From: a virus | Direction: 5' to 3' (one strand) | Virus record (IMG/VR): IMGVR_UViG_3300005340_000015 | Coordinates: 1 to 47,071 of that record | DNA: 47,071 nt | Translations under genes and position numbers: made by a program | Part shown: positions 6,671-14,648 of the stretch, piece after piece | How the letters are laid out: each line of letters begins with the position of its first letter | How positions within the stretch are numbered: position 1 is the first letter of the stretch | The notes under the pieces: model-generated | The model's database searches: none | The model's input: the letters and a program-made list of their open reading frames with translations, nothing else | What the model was told of the DNA's origin: nothing

Positions 6671-6861
6671 AAGGGCCAGCGGGAGCAACTGTCCTTGCCC
6701 GTTGCGGGCTCAGCGCCGAACGCTTCTACGGCGGGGTCTCCGGATAGCGGGCGGTGCGCTGCGAGGCAGTTGCCGTAGTGCAGTTCGCTGCCGATCCACA
6801 GACCTGCGACAGCGCAGATCAGTAGAGCTACCACCAGTGCCCACGCGGCTGCCCGAGTCAT
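6667..6861 (-). CDS. Minus-strand small membrane protein
   Basis: 64 residues on the minus strand: a short Arg-containing N-terminus, one transmembrane helix (AWALVVALLICAVAGLWIG), then an extracytoplasmic tail with HYGNCLAAH and a second Cys (DSCSRW). An 'xHYxNCxxA' motif after a single span resembles small phage membrane proteins I recall. The start at 6861 has only a weak GGGCGGG before it. It converges on the HNH gene (stops overlap) and its upstream side faces a bidirectional hairpin. An expressed-in-prophage 'moron' role is conceivable. Confidence 0.55.
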   Translation of the reverse strand: MTRAAAWALVVALLICAVAGLWIGSELHYGNCLAAHRPLSGDPAVEAFGAEPATGKDSCSRWPF

Positions 6862-6889
6862 CCCGCCCAGAGCCTACCGCCCCATACAA

Positions 6890-6924
6890 AAAGCGGCCCC
6901 GGATTTCCATCCGGAAGCCGCTTT
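6890..6924. terminator. Bidirectional terminator-like hairpin
   Basis: AAAGCGGC (6890-6897) pairs with GCCGCTTT (6917-6924), and inside it CGGAT (6900-6904) pairs with ATCCG (6909-6913) around a TTCC loop. A/T runs flank both sides (CAAAAAG... and CTTTAAG), as expected for a hairpin that works on both strands. It separates the early + operon and the minus-strand membrane gene from the terminase/virion operon. Confidence 0.7.
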
Positions 6925-7216
6925 AAGTTGGCGCCGCTTTGTCGAGTCAGGGAGGATCTTACGGTCTCCCTGCGGACGCTCCCGGTTGACCCGCTTGTCG
7001 CCGAATCCGAGCGCCGCTTCGCCCGTTAAAGGGGCTGGAATCATCTGCGTCGCAAAGCGCAGAGGGAGAGACGGTGCCGAAATTTTCGGAGGGTCGGTTA
7101 AGGGGCCAGTGCGCTCGGAGCGAAGCCGCGTTTTATAACACCCGTTTCATAACACGGCACATCTGCTCGGACGCGCCCCAGTCTCCATCCGCTTACCCAG
7201 CCAAACTCCGGCGGCC
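6925..7216. promoter_or_regulatory. 292-bp leader upstream of the terminase gene
   Basis: This stretch holds no convincing gene; a 64-codon frame at 7074-7268 has a Shine-Dalgarno-like AGGGAGAG but unconvincing composition. An imperfect direct repeat, TTTTATAACACCC (7131-7143) and TTTCATAACACGG (7145-7157), one and a half helical turns apart, includes the -10-like TATAAC (7135-7140). It probably carries the late promoter or a packaging recognition site. No clear -35 is visible. Confidence 0.4.
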
Positions 7217-9073
7217 TTGGGACCCGCGACCGCCTCCGTTGACGCCGACGCCCTGCGAAAGCGGGTGAAGGAGGACACGCCGTTCTGGGCCGAAAACTTC
7301 GCCTTCATCATCGACAAGACGGGTCGGAAGATCCGGCTCATCGGCAAACGGGGGCAACTGGAGTTCGATTGGCAGTTGGAGGCGCAGCGGGCCGCGGGGA
7401 AGCCGATGCGGGCGCTGAACCTGAAGGCTCGCCAGGTAGGGATGTCAACCTGGACCCAGGCCAAGGCGATCCACCGCTGCACGTTGCGGGAGCGGTTCGA
7501 CGCGTTGACGGTCGCCCACGACCGCGAGACCGGGGCCAAGCTCTACCGGATGGCCGAGACTATCTACGCGAATCTCCCCGAAGACCCCGAGCTTAAGCCT
7601 GCGCTGGGGCAGCATCGGCGACAACGGTTTCTGCATTTCGCTGGCGACGGACTGTGGACTAGCGGCGATGCCTTCCCGGACTCGCGCTACTTCGTGGATA
7701 CGGCGGGCGAGTTCCAGGCCGGGCGCGGTGGTACCTACCGCCTTGTCCACGGCTCTGAGGTGGCTTTCTGGCCTCAAATCATGCTCAAGCTCACGGCCTT
7801 GATGGCGGCGGTGCCGGACGACCCAGAGAGCTTGATAGTGCTGGAGTCGACGGCCAACGGCCTCAACGAGTTCAACGACATCTGGGTCGACGCCGAAGAG
7901 GGCCGCAACGACTATCTGGCCTTCTTCTGGCCGTGGTGGAAGGAGGACGAATACCGGCGTCCCTTCCTGAATGAACTGGAGAGGGAGCGGTTTGCCGTAG
8001 GAGACTCGACCAATCCCTACGCCGAGGAAGAGCCCGATCTGGTCACGAACTTCGGGCTCGGCCTCGAGCAGCTCAACTGGCGACGCTACGTCATCGCCAA
8101 CAAATGCGGCGGCGATCTGCGGATCTTCCACCAGGAGTTCCCGTCCACGCCCGAAGAGGCCTTCATCTCAACCGGCAAGAAGGTCTTCGATCCCTACAAG
8201 GTGGCGCAACTCCTCGTCACGGTCGACCTGAGCGACCCGAAGGCCCCAACCGAGGCGAACCCGGGCCCGCTGATCGGCGATCTCAAACCCGCTGGTGAGC
8301 GGACGGAAGTCTCTTCCCGTGCTGGCGCAACGGTCCAGATTCCGACGGGAGCCCTGTGGACGCCCAGGCTGCCCGGAGTCTCGAACCCCACCGCTCCCTG
8401 GAAACTCTGGTCGGAACGCGATGAGCGGGGAATGCCTGCGGCTCCTGCGGGGGAGTACATCGTCTTCGTGGACCCCTCCGGCGGGCAGATGGAGGAAACG
8501 GACGAGCCCGACTTCCACGCGGTCGAGGTCATCGACCACGCCACCGGCGATCAGGTCGCCGAGTACCGGAGCCGCATCGATCCGGACCTGCTCGCCCGAG
8601 AGGTTCTGTTGGCCGCTTTGTTCTTCAACAACGCCCATGTCGGGGTCGAGCGCACGGGCGGGTGGGGTCTCCCGATCCTCCGCTTCCTCTACCTCGATGC
8701 GCACTACCCGCACGTCTACCGCTCCAAGAAGATTGGCGCTTCCAGCGAGTCGACCGAACAGCGGCTCGGCTTCAGCACCGACGTACGGACCAAGCCGATC
8801 CTCGTCGCGGGGATGCAGGAGTTGATCCGGATCGAAAAGAGCGGGATCAAATCTAGGGTCTTGGCTGGCGAGGTCCGCACCTATACCCAGACCGACGCGG
8901 GGAAGATGCAAGCGGAGTCGGGCAAGTACGACGACTGCCTGATGGCCTACATGGGGGCTCAACACCTGGCCCGCGAGCTTCCGCTGAAAGGTCGCTTCCA
9001 AGTTCCGGGACAGGCTTCAGGTTTCGTGGCTGACGGGTCCGGGGTCGGCGGGTACGACCCTCGCTACCGCTGA
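7217..9073 (+). CDS. terL: Large terminase subunit
   Basis: 618 residues from TTG 7217; GTG 7265 is an alternative start and neither has a good Shine-Dalgarno. The ATPase half shows a Walker-A-type loop KARQVGMST (residues ~70-78) and an acidic strand LIVLESTANG typical of Walker B plus coupling motif. The nuclease half has the RNase H-like strand YIVFVDPSGG, then VGVERTGGWGLPIL, and the late catalytic KYDDCLMAY. TerL docks on the portal, pumps DNA into the procapsid and makes the packaging cuts. Length and motif order are normal. It heads the virion operon. Confidence 0.93.
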   Translation: MGPATASVDADALRKRVKEDTPFWAENFAFIIDKTGRKIRLIGKRGQLEFDWQLEAQRAAGKPMRALNLKARQVGMSTWTQAKAIHRCTLRERFDALTVAHDRETGAKLYRMAETIYANLPEDPELKPALGQHRRQRFLHFAGDGLWTSGDAFPDSRYFVDTAGEFQAGRGGTYRLVHGSEVAFWPQIMLKLTALMAAVPDDPESLIVLESTANGLNEFNDIWVDAEEGRNDYLAFFWPWWKEDEYRRPFLNELERERFAVGDSTNPYAEEEPDLVTNFGLGLEQLNWRRYVIANKCGGDLRIFHQEFPSTPEEAFISTGKKVFDPYKVAQLLVTVDLSDPKAPTEANPGPLIGDLKPAGERTEVSSRAGATVQIPTGALWTPRLPGVSNPTAPWKLWSERDERGMPAAPAGEYIVFVDPSGGQMEETDEPDFHAVEVIDHATGDQVAEYRSRIDPDLLAREVLLAALFFNNAHVGVERTGGWGLPILRFLYLDAHYPHVYRSKKIGASSESTEQRLGFSTDVRTKPILVAGMQELIRIEKSGIKSRVLAGEVRTYTQTDAGKMQAESGKYDDCLMAYMGAQHLARELPLKGRFQVPGQASGFVADGSGVGGYDPRYR

Positions 9074-9108
9074 CGGTTCCATCCGCTCCCAGCGTCACTC
9101 TGCCGAGC

Positions 9109-9126
9109 GAACAGTATTTACTTCTC
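9109..9126. promoter_or_regulatory. Palindromic operator-like site 1
   Basis: The core is AGTATTTACTTCTC, matching the inverted repeat consensus GCGAAGTA-nn-TACTTCGC in 7 of 8 positions of the right arm and 5 of 8 of the left. It lies in the 60-bp gap after terL, seven bases before an ATG (9134) that has no Shine-Dalgarno. Same family as 12304, 28811 and 32200. Confidence 0.55.
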
Positions 9127-9133
9127 GTTCCTT

Positions 9134-9385
9134 ATGACGCTGACTCTCTGGATTCCGCCATCCGCCCGTGAGAAATCCGGCCCCGTCCGGCGCTGCACCG
9201 TCCCAGGATGCGGCAGGACTTTTCCGATGGAGCAGCACCAAAACTGGCGGCGGCACGTCAAGGCGTGCGCCAAGAAGAACTTCGGCGGGATCGAAGCCGC
9301 CCTCGCCCGACGCGAGGAGACCTACTTCACGAAATCGGCTGACCCCGAGCGGTACGCCCACATCAGGAAAAACGGAGGCAGTTGA
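9134..9385 (+). CDS. Zinc-finger-like protein between terminase and portal
   Basis: 83 residues. RRCTVPGCGRTFPMEQHQNWRRHVKAC contains a C-x4-C-x~12-H-x3-C pattern, a good C2HC finger. The rest is helical and charged. There is no Shine-Dalgarno before ATG 9134, and the palindromic site ends seven bases upstream. Its position suggests a packaging or head-assembly accessory, but small zinc proteins are inserted at many places in phages. TGATG links it to the next gene. Confidence 0.7.
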   Translation: MTLTLWIPPSAREKSGPVRRCTVPGCGRTFPMEQHQNWRRHVKACAKKNFGGIEAALARREETYFTKSADPERYAHIRKNGGS

Positions 9386-9903
9386 TGGCCCGCAAGCGGA
9401 TCGAGGACATTGTGATCGCCCAGAACCGCGAACACGGGTTCTTTCCCGGAGACGCGGCGGCGCACCGGGCGGCCTCCGCCCTCGGTGACCGCTTCGACGG
9501 GCCGACCATCATCGCCCTCACCAATCTCCTGACCTACATCCAGGAGATGGGCGGCCAAGGCTACGTTGTCACCTTGCGCGAGCGCCTCACTCCTGACGGT
9601 CACCTCGCCCAGGAGGACGAGGCCGGCGAATACGAGACCGCGATGCTCCGCTTCGAGTACGAGAGCCGTGACGCCCGGGTTGTCGCTGCCCCTCCCCCAG
9701 AGGAGATCGAGGGCGTCAAGGTCTCGGAGTTCAGCGAGGCGCCTGCGCGGATCGCAGTCAAGACGCCGACCGTTAACCCAGACGACTGCGTCCACGACCC
9801 GGAGTTCCGGATCACCACTGGAAGTACCGGGGCGGTCACGTGCGGGCAATGCGGCCACAGCGATCCGGAGTGGGCTGAGAAGGAAGAACCCACCCCCGCC
9901 TGA
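9385..9903 (+). CDS. Hypothetical protein with C-terminal zinc ribbon
   Basis: 172 residues from ATG 9385 (TGATG overlap). The N-terminal half is helical (RIEDIVIAQNREHGFFPGDAAAHRAASAL...IIALTNLLTYIQEMG), the middle is acidic and Pro-rich, and the C-terminus has DDCVHDPEFRITTG...VTCGQCGHSDPEW, a Cys-His/CxxC ribbon. Possibly a head-packaging accessory. Family not recognised. Confidence 0.65.
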   Translation: MARKRIEDIVIAQNREHGFFPGDAAAHRAASALGDRFDGPTIIALTNLLTYIQEMGGQGYVVTLRERLTPDGHLAQEDEAGEYETAMLRFEYESRDARVVAAPPPEEIEGVKVSEFSEAPARIAVKTPTVNPDDCVHDPEFRITTGSTGAVTCGQCGHSDPEWAEKEEPTPA

Positions 9904-11822
9904 TGTCCGGTCTCGCCAAAAAAGACGATCACACCGAGGAGGAGAAGCGCTGCCTCCAGGGCGTGATCGACAAATTCCAAGCCGCCGACAAGCTGCACTC
10001 CCAGCTGGTCCCGCGCTGGAACAACTTCTACGGCCTTTCCCGTAACTGGCGGCGCCTCGCCTCCGCGCACGCTCAGGCCGCCACCCCGAACGACAAAGAC
10101 GTCGTCCAGCAGGAAATCCGCCGCCACTTCGGGCAGGAGCTGTTCGTCCCCTACTGCTTCACGGTCATCGAGACCAATGTGCCGCGGGTCCTTTCACGGA
10201 CCCCGCGCTACCGCGGCCTCCCCGGAGATCCCGAAGTCACCCCGGAGGATTGTCGCGCGATGGAGCGGCTCTACGAACGCGACAACTCCGCGATGAAGTA
10301 CGAGCGCAAACTTCAGGAAACCGCCCGCTCAGGCTTCCGCTACGGCCTCGGCGTCCAGAAGGACTACTGGGAAAAGAAGACCCGCGACGGCAAGAAGATC
10401 GCGAAGAAGTTCTTCGGTGGGCAGAAAGTGGTTGATGAGCAGATCATCGTCTTCGAGGGACCACAGGTCGAGTCGGTTGACGTCTACGACTTCTTCTGGG
10501 ACCCCACCGCCCGCGATCTCGAGACCGCCTCGTATGTCATTCACCGCACTTGGCGATCCGGCGCTTACGTGAAAGACCGTGTCCTCGAAGGCCGGAAGAA
10601 CCGGGCTCAAGGGAGGAGCGGCGGCTGGGTTGAGGTGGACCTAGGTGCCATCGCCAGCATGGGCTCTTCCACCAAACGCGGCGAAGCTTGGGACGGCCGC
10701 CTGCAGGCCGCGGGGCTGAGCAACTACGAAACCAGCGGCAACGAGCTTCACGAGGTGTGGGAGTACCACGACCGGGATCAGGTGATTACCGTCCTCGACC
10801 GCGAGCTGATGGTCCAGGAAGACGCGAACCCCTTTCTCCACGGCGACTTCCCCTTCCAGATCTTCCGCCCCACCCTCGTAGAGCAGGAGTTCTGCGGCAT
10901 CGGCGAGGTCGAGCCGATCGCCCATCTCCAGTGGGAGCTGAACACCCTGCGGGGTCAGCGGCGGGACGCGGCGACTCTGGCTCTCAATCGCGGCTACTTC
11001 TACCAGGTGGGTACTCTCGATCCGGCCAAAATTGTCACGGGCGCCGGCGTTTTCAACCCGGTTTTCGCCAATCCCAACGAGGTCATCCAGCCGATGCCCT
11101 TCGTGGACATCCCACAGTCGGGAGAGTCCGAGGAGCAGGCGATCAAGGGTGACATCGAGCTTACGAGCGCAATGTCCGAAGCCGTAGTCGGATCTGGCGG
11201 CGAGGAAACCGCCACCGGCACCCAGCTTGTCCAGGCTGCCGCCAACCTGCGGATCAAGCAGAAGGCGAAGAACCTCCACATCGACCTACTGGTCCCCGAG
11301 GCGGCGCAGCGCAAAGCCCTCTACGAACAGTTCTACGTGAGCGAAGAAGCCGCGCAGACCGTCCGGATCGAGGACAGCACAACCCCGACGGGCTTTGCCT
11401 TCATCGAGGTCCCGCCAGAGCTGATGGCTGCGAACATCGAAATGGTGCCGGTCGACGGCTCGACCGAAGCCGACGATCCGGCGCAGAAGAAGCACGACGC
11501 GATGGAACTCGCAAATACGCTCGCTCCCTTCGCGGAACAGCTCAACGTCCCCGAGTTCATCAAATACGTTCTCGCCCAGCACGACATCGACAACGTCGGC
11601 GACTGGGTGAAAGAAGCTCCGGCCGGTCCCGATGTCGGTCAGATCGTCCAGCACATCGGCCAGGCGATGCGAGAGGCGGGCGTCCCCGAAGAAGAGGTCA
11701 CCAAGATCCTCGAAGCCGCTCTCCAGTCCAACGAAGCGGCCCAACCCGAAGAAGCTGCGGGCCAAGCGCCCGAATCGGAAACCACGGCGGCGGCTCCGTC
11801 GCCCGAACCCGTAGGAGGGTGA
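9903..11822 (+). CDS. Portal protein, P22-like
   Basis: 639 residues. Portals form the dodecameric ring through which DNA enters and to which the tail attaches. The sequence has the podovirus-portal pattern: an N-terminal helical stem with FVPYCFTVIETNVPRVL, a wing with VYDFFWDPTARDLETASYVIH, and the hallmark segment FRPTLVEQEFCGIGEVEPI followed by LQWELNTLRGQRRDAA. Then comes VGSGGEETATGTQLVQAA, as in P22-type connectors. The C-terminus is a long helical barrel-like region ending in a Glu/Ala/Pro-rich tail. Size and order fit; the next genes are head genes, as expected. Confidence 0.88.
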   Translation: MSGLAKKDDHTEEEKRCLQGVIDKFQAADKLHSQLVPRWNNFYGLSRNWRRLASAHAQAATPNDKDVVQQEIRRHFGQELFVPYCFTVIETNVPRVLSRTPRYRGLPGDPEVTPEDCRAMERLYERDNSAMKYERKLQETARSGFRYGLGVQKDYWEKKTRDGKKIAKKFFGGQKVVDEQIIVFEGPQVESVDVYDFFWDPTARDLETASYVIHRTWRSGAYVKDRVLEGRKNRAQGRSGGWVEVDLGAIASMGSSTKRGEAWDGRLQAAGLSNYETSGNELHEVWEYHDRDQVITVLDRELMVQEDANPFLHGDFPFQIFRPTLVEQEFCGIGEVEPIAHLQWELNTLRGQRRDAATLALNRGYFYQVGTLDPAKIVTGAGVFNPVFANPNEVIQPMPFVDIPQSGESEEQAIKGDIELTSAMSEAVVGSGGEETATGTQLVQAAANLRIKQKAKNLHIDLLVPEAAQRKALYEQFYVSEEAAQTVRIEDSTTPTGFAFIEVPPELMAANIEMVPVDGSTEADDPAQKKHDAMELANTLAPFAEQLNVPEFIKYVLAQHDIDNVGDWVKEAPAGPDVGQIVQHIGQAMREAGVPEEEVTKILEAALQSNEAAQPEEAAGQAPESETTAAAPSPEPVGG

Positions 11823-11823
11823 A

Positions 11824-12129
11824 ATGGCAACCAAAACGAAAGCCACCAAGAAACGACCGGCGCGCACCCGGGTGAGCAAATCGAAGTCCAAGGCGGTCAC
11901 GGTCGCGAACCACCGCTTCCCGCCCGAGTCCGAGGTCGGCTTCTGGCCCACCCAGCAAGTGACGGTTGAGCGCACCACGGGTCGTCGCCCCTTCCCCGAC
12001 CCCACCGCCACGGCTAAGGTCGCCACGGACGGCACTCTCGAAGTGAAAGGTCTCGGTAAGGGGCCGTGGCTGGCGGGCGCAGAGGTCGAGGGCGAGTTCC
12101 GCTTCCACCAGTTCTCGGTCAAGGACTGA
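11824..12129 (+). CDS. Small basic head-region protein
   Basis: 101 residues with GGAGGGTGAA just upstream. The N-terminal ~30 residues are extremely Lys/Arg-rich (TKTKATKKRPARTRVSKSKSK) and look DNA-binding. The remainder predicts as a beta sandwich (VTVERTTGRRPFP...TLEVKGLGKGPWLAGAEVEGEFRF). Could be a head decoration, head-completion or DNA-condensing virion protein. Family not recognised. Confidence 0.65.
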   Translation: MATKTKATKKRPARTRVSKSKSKAVTVANHRFPPESEVGFWPTQQVTVERTTGRRPFPDPTATAKVATDGTLEVKGLGKGPWLAGAEVEGEFRFHQFSVKD

Positions 12130-12132
12130 GCT

Positions 12133-12291
12133 TTGTCGCGCCGGGCACAGCCATACCGGAAAGGGCGGCCACGGGTGCCCGGCGCGACTCTCGAAGCCAT
12201 GCTGCGGGGAAGGCCAGTCCTTCGCCCGCACCCGCTCAGCGCCAAACGGAAGCTCGTCAAACGGGCTCGTCGCAGTTCCGTCCGCCGATAG
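12133..12291 (+). CDS. Arg-rich microprotein
   Basis: A 52-residue frame from TTG 12133, with AAGGAC eight bases upstream. It is very basic (SRRAQPYRKGRPRVPGA...LSAKRKLVKRARRSSVRR). It fills an otherwise non-coding 183-bp gap between two head genes, which is the main reason to believe it. If translated it would bind DNA, perhaps in the capsid. A chance ORF is the alternative. Confidence 0.4.
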   Translation: MSRRAQPYRKGRPRVPGATLEAMLRGRPVLRPHPLSAKRKLVKRARRSSVRR

Positions 12292-12303
12292 CCGAATACT
12301 GGC

Positions 12304-12321
12304 GCGAAGTAAATGCTTCTC
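12304..12321. promoter_or_regulatory. Palindromic operator-like site 2
   Basis: GCGAAGTA-AA-TGCTTCTC: the left arm is perfect and the right arm matches 6 of 8. The ATG of the next gene (12313) lies inside the palindrome and has no Shine-Dalgarno, so a bound protein would cover the initiation region. AATACT at 12295-12300 could be a -10 element, without a clear -35. Confidence 0.6.
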
Positions 12322-12639
12322 ACCTCGCAACCAGCCCCGCCGATTCCTCTTGCTCTCTCCGAGTCGGCCGCTCAGCGCGTCGAGATCGGCGAGAGCGTGG
12401 CGGCTCTCATGGAACATCCGGGGTGGGAGCACCTGAAGGCAGGAGCATCCGCCTACCAGCGGGTGCTCATCGGAAGTCTCATGGCCATCTCCGGAGCCAT
12501 CGAGGCCGCCAAGTACGCCAGCCTCACCGGAGAGATGAAAGGGGTCGCGGCTATCGAATCGATCGCCAGCGGCCTCGTTGAGGCAGGAGAGCAGGCCAAG
12601 ACGCAGGCGCGTGAGGCCGAGATCAAGGAGGAGTCCTGA
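12313..12639 (+). CDS. Head-region hypothetical protein
   Basis: 108 residues, mostly helical (SESAAQRVEIGESVAALMEHPGWEHLKAGASAYQRVLIG...). The pattern of a short Pro-rich N-terminus followed by 'hPxW..L' and two long helices resembles small proteins between portal and scaffold genes of podoviruses. The start has no Shine-Dalgarno and lies inside a palindrome, suggesting a leaderless or downstream start. TGATG couples it to the scaffold gene. Confidence 0.65.
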   Translation: MLLTSQPAPPIPLALSESAAQRVEIGESVAALMEHPGWEHLKAGASAYQRVLIGSLMAISGAIEAAKYASLTGEMKGVAAIESIASGLVEAGEQAKTQAREAEIKEES

Positions 12640-13373
12640 TGGAGGCAAGCGTCGCAGGCCAGCCGCCGGCAGTTGCCGAGGAGCAGGCCGCTCAAGCCGT
12701 ACAGGCACCCGCTCAGCCGACCGAGCAGGTTGCGCAAGAGCAGGGGATCGAGCAACCGACCCCGCAGCGGGGCATGGAGGGTGCCTTCGCCGACATGAAA
12801 GCGTCCTTTGACGCCTTCATGCAGAGCCAGAAACCGGCCGAGGAGGAAAGCCTCGCCACCGACCTTCTCTCAGCGCTGGAGACCGGGGACGAAAACGCCG
12901 CCTCGGCCGAAGAGCAAACTGCCGCGATCCAGCCGGAGACCGAGCAGGGACTCCAGAGTCCCGAGGCACAGGCGCAGCTCGACGAGGCGCACGCCCTGGT
13001 GGCCGGGATCGTTCAAGAGCAGGTCGCCCCGCTCCAGCGGGAACTTGCGGCCCGCGACATGAAAGCTCTGGGTGATCGCTACCCGGACATCATGAGCAAA
13101 GAGGTCATGCCGAAACTGACGACCGAGATCAACGATCTCGTCGCCCTCACCGGCAATCCCAATCTGATCTACAACGCTCAGATTGTCGAGAAGCTTTACA
13201 AAGCGGTGAAAGCCGAGTTGGCCGACGCCGCAGCAGTACCGGCCGAGCAGGCCGCGACGCAGGGAGCGTCCCTTGAGACGCATGCGGGCCAGACCCAGGC
13301 GGGCAACCCCTCCCTATCCGACACCTACAAGTCTGAGGTCTACAGGCCAACGGCGCGCAGCGTCTTCGGCTGA
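12639..13373 (+). CDS. Scaffolding-like protein
   Basis: 244 residues with AAGGAGGAG before the ATG. The first ~130 residues are Gln/Glu/Ala-rich and low-complexity, and the middle is helical (AHALVAGIVQEQVAPLQRELAARDMKAL). The C-terminal half contains YPDIMSKEVMPKLTTEINDLV and a basic, Tyr-containing end (YKSEVYRPTARSVFG). Acidic, helical proteins placed directly before the major capsid gene are usually scaffolds that shape the procapsid and leave before or during packaging. Assignment rests on composition and position. Confidence 0.72.
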   Translation: MEASVAGQPPAVAEEQAAQAVQAPAQPTEQVAQEQGIEQPTPQRGMEGAFADMKASFDAFMQSQKPAEEESLATDLLSALETGDENAASAEEQTAAIQPETEQGLQSPEAQAQLDEAHALVAGIVQEQVAPLQRELAARDMKALGDRYPDIMSKEVMPKLTTEINDLVALTGNPNLIYNAQIVEKLYKAVKAELADAAAVPAEQAATQGASLETHAGQTQAGNPSLSDTYKSEVYRPTARSVFG

Positions 13374-13401
13374 TGACCTCCTTGCCCGATAGGAGAACCC
13401 C

Positions 13402-14583
13402 ATGAGCACCGTCACGGGTCAGAGAAACACGGGCAACGTCGCGACCGTTCAGCGGTACATCGACATTGCCCCCGAGATCGTCCGGCTTGAGCCGGAGGCT
13501 GCACCGCTCACCGTCATCAGCCGGCGCATCCGCGAGGGTGGCAACACCAAACTCGCGGGCGACCCGGAATTCAGTTGGGTCGAAAGCGAACGCGATGCTC
13601 GCTTCGACGCGATCAACAAAGCCGAAGGCTACGCCTCCGGCGCTACCGAACTCGTCGTCGACACCGAAGACATCTTCGCCCCTGGGCAGATCATCATCGT
13701 GCCGCGAACGGGCGAGGAGCTCTACGTCGAAAGCAAGCCGGGATCGAGCAAAATCAAAGTCAGCCGCGGGTTCTCTGGAACCACGGCGGCGGCTCTGGTC
13801 GACAACGACCCCCTGTTCGTGATCGGCGAAGTGTCCGAAGAGGGTGCGCGGTCGCCGGAAGCGCGGTCGCAGGGTCCAACCAAAAAGACCAATCTCACCG
13901 AGATCACCCGGACCACCATCGAGGCCTCCGGGACCTGGATGAGCTCCCAGAACCAGACGTCGCCGCATGACTGGGTCTACCAGCACCAGGAGCGCAACCG
14001 GGAACATTTGATCGGCCTGGAGACGAAGGCTCTCTTCAACTCCAAGGGCGAAACCACCGGCCCGAACGGGAAGAAACTCCGCACCAGCGGCGGCCTCCTC
14101 TCGTTCTACACGTCCAACCGCCAGGACGCTGGCGGGACGTTGACGGAAGCGGAGTTTGAGGAATGGGTGCGGACGATCTGCCGCTACGGCAGCAAAAAGA
14201 CCGCGTTCGTCTCGCCGCTGGTGCTCTCGGTGATAAACAAATTCGCCGTCAGCAAGCTCCAGGTGATCCAGGCCGACATGGACACCACGTACGGCCTGAA
14301 CATCACCAAATACATGAGCGCTCACGGCGAAATCGCCTTGGTCAAGCACAACCTGCTCGAAGGCGCGGTGTGGGGCGGCTATGCCATCGCCGTGGACTTC
14401 GAGAAGGCTCCGCCGAAATGGCGGCCTCTTGGAGGCGGTCCCGGCGGCTCTCGCGAAACGAAGCTCCTGCCCAACCGACAGGAGAACGACCGCGACGGCC
14501 AGAAGGACGAGATCCTCACGGAGGGCGGCTACGAGTTCCCGCAGCCGAAGACCGGAGGGGTCCTCACCGGCGTCACCGGCTGA
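13402..14583 (+). CDS. Major capsid protein, DUF5309/SU10 type
   Basis: 393 residues with GATAGGAGAA before the ATG. Features of the DUF5309 capsid family: IDIAPEIVRLEPEAAPLTVI near the N-terminus, a beta domain (ATELVVDTEDIFAPGQIIIV), ASGTWMSSQNQTSPHDW, and the characteristic LRTSGGLLSFYTSNRQDAGG. Later come a helical 'VLSVINKFA' segment and HGEIALVKHNLLEG. It would adopt an HK97-type fold and form the icosahedral shell. The scaffold upstream supports the call. Confidence 0.87.
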   Translation: MSTVTGQRNTGNVATVQRYIDIAPEIVRLEPEAAPLTVISRRIREGGNTKLAGDPEFSWVESERDARFDAINKAEGYASGATELVVDTEDIFAPGQIIIVPRTGEELYVESKPGSSKIKVSRGFSGTTAAALVDNDPLFVIGEVSEEGARSPEARSQGPTKKTNLTEITRTTIEASGTWMSSQNQTSPHDWVYQHQERNREHLIGLETKALFNSKGETTGPNGKKLRTSGGLLSFYTSNRQDAGGTLTEAEFEEWVRTICRYGSKKTAFVSPLVLSVINKFAVSKLQVIQADMDTTYGLNITKYMSAHGEIALVKHNLLEGAVWGGYAIAVDFEKAPPKWRPLGGGPGGSRETKLLPNRQENDRDGQKDEILTEGGYEFPQPKTGGVLTGVTG

Positions 14584-14648
14584 ACCTGAGAGGGGCGGCG
14601 CGGGCCACTGGCCTGCAGCCGCCCCTCATCTCGACTGAAAGGACAAGG

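Noticed and set aside
7074-7268. 64-codon + strand frame upstream of terL with a Shine-Dalgarno-like AGGGAGAG
   Set aside because: Composition is poor in its second half and it overlaps terL; treated as leader sequence, though a short translated leader cannot be excluded.
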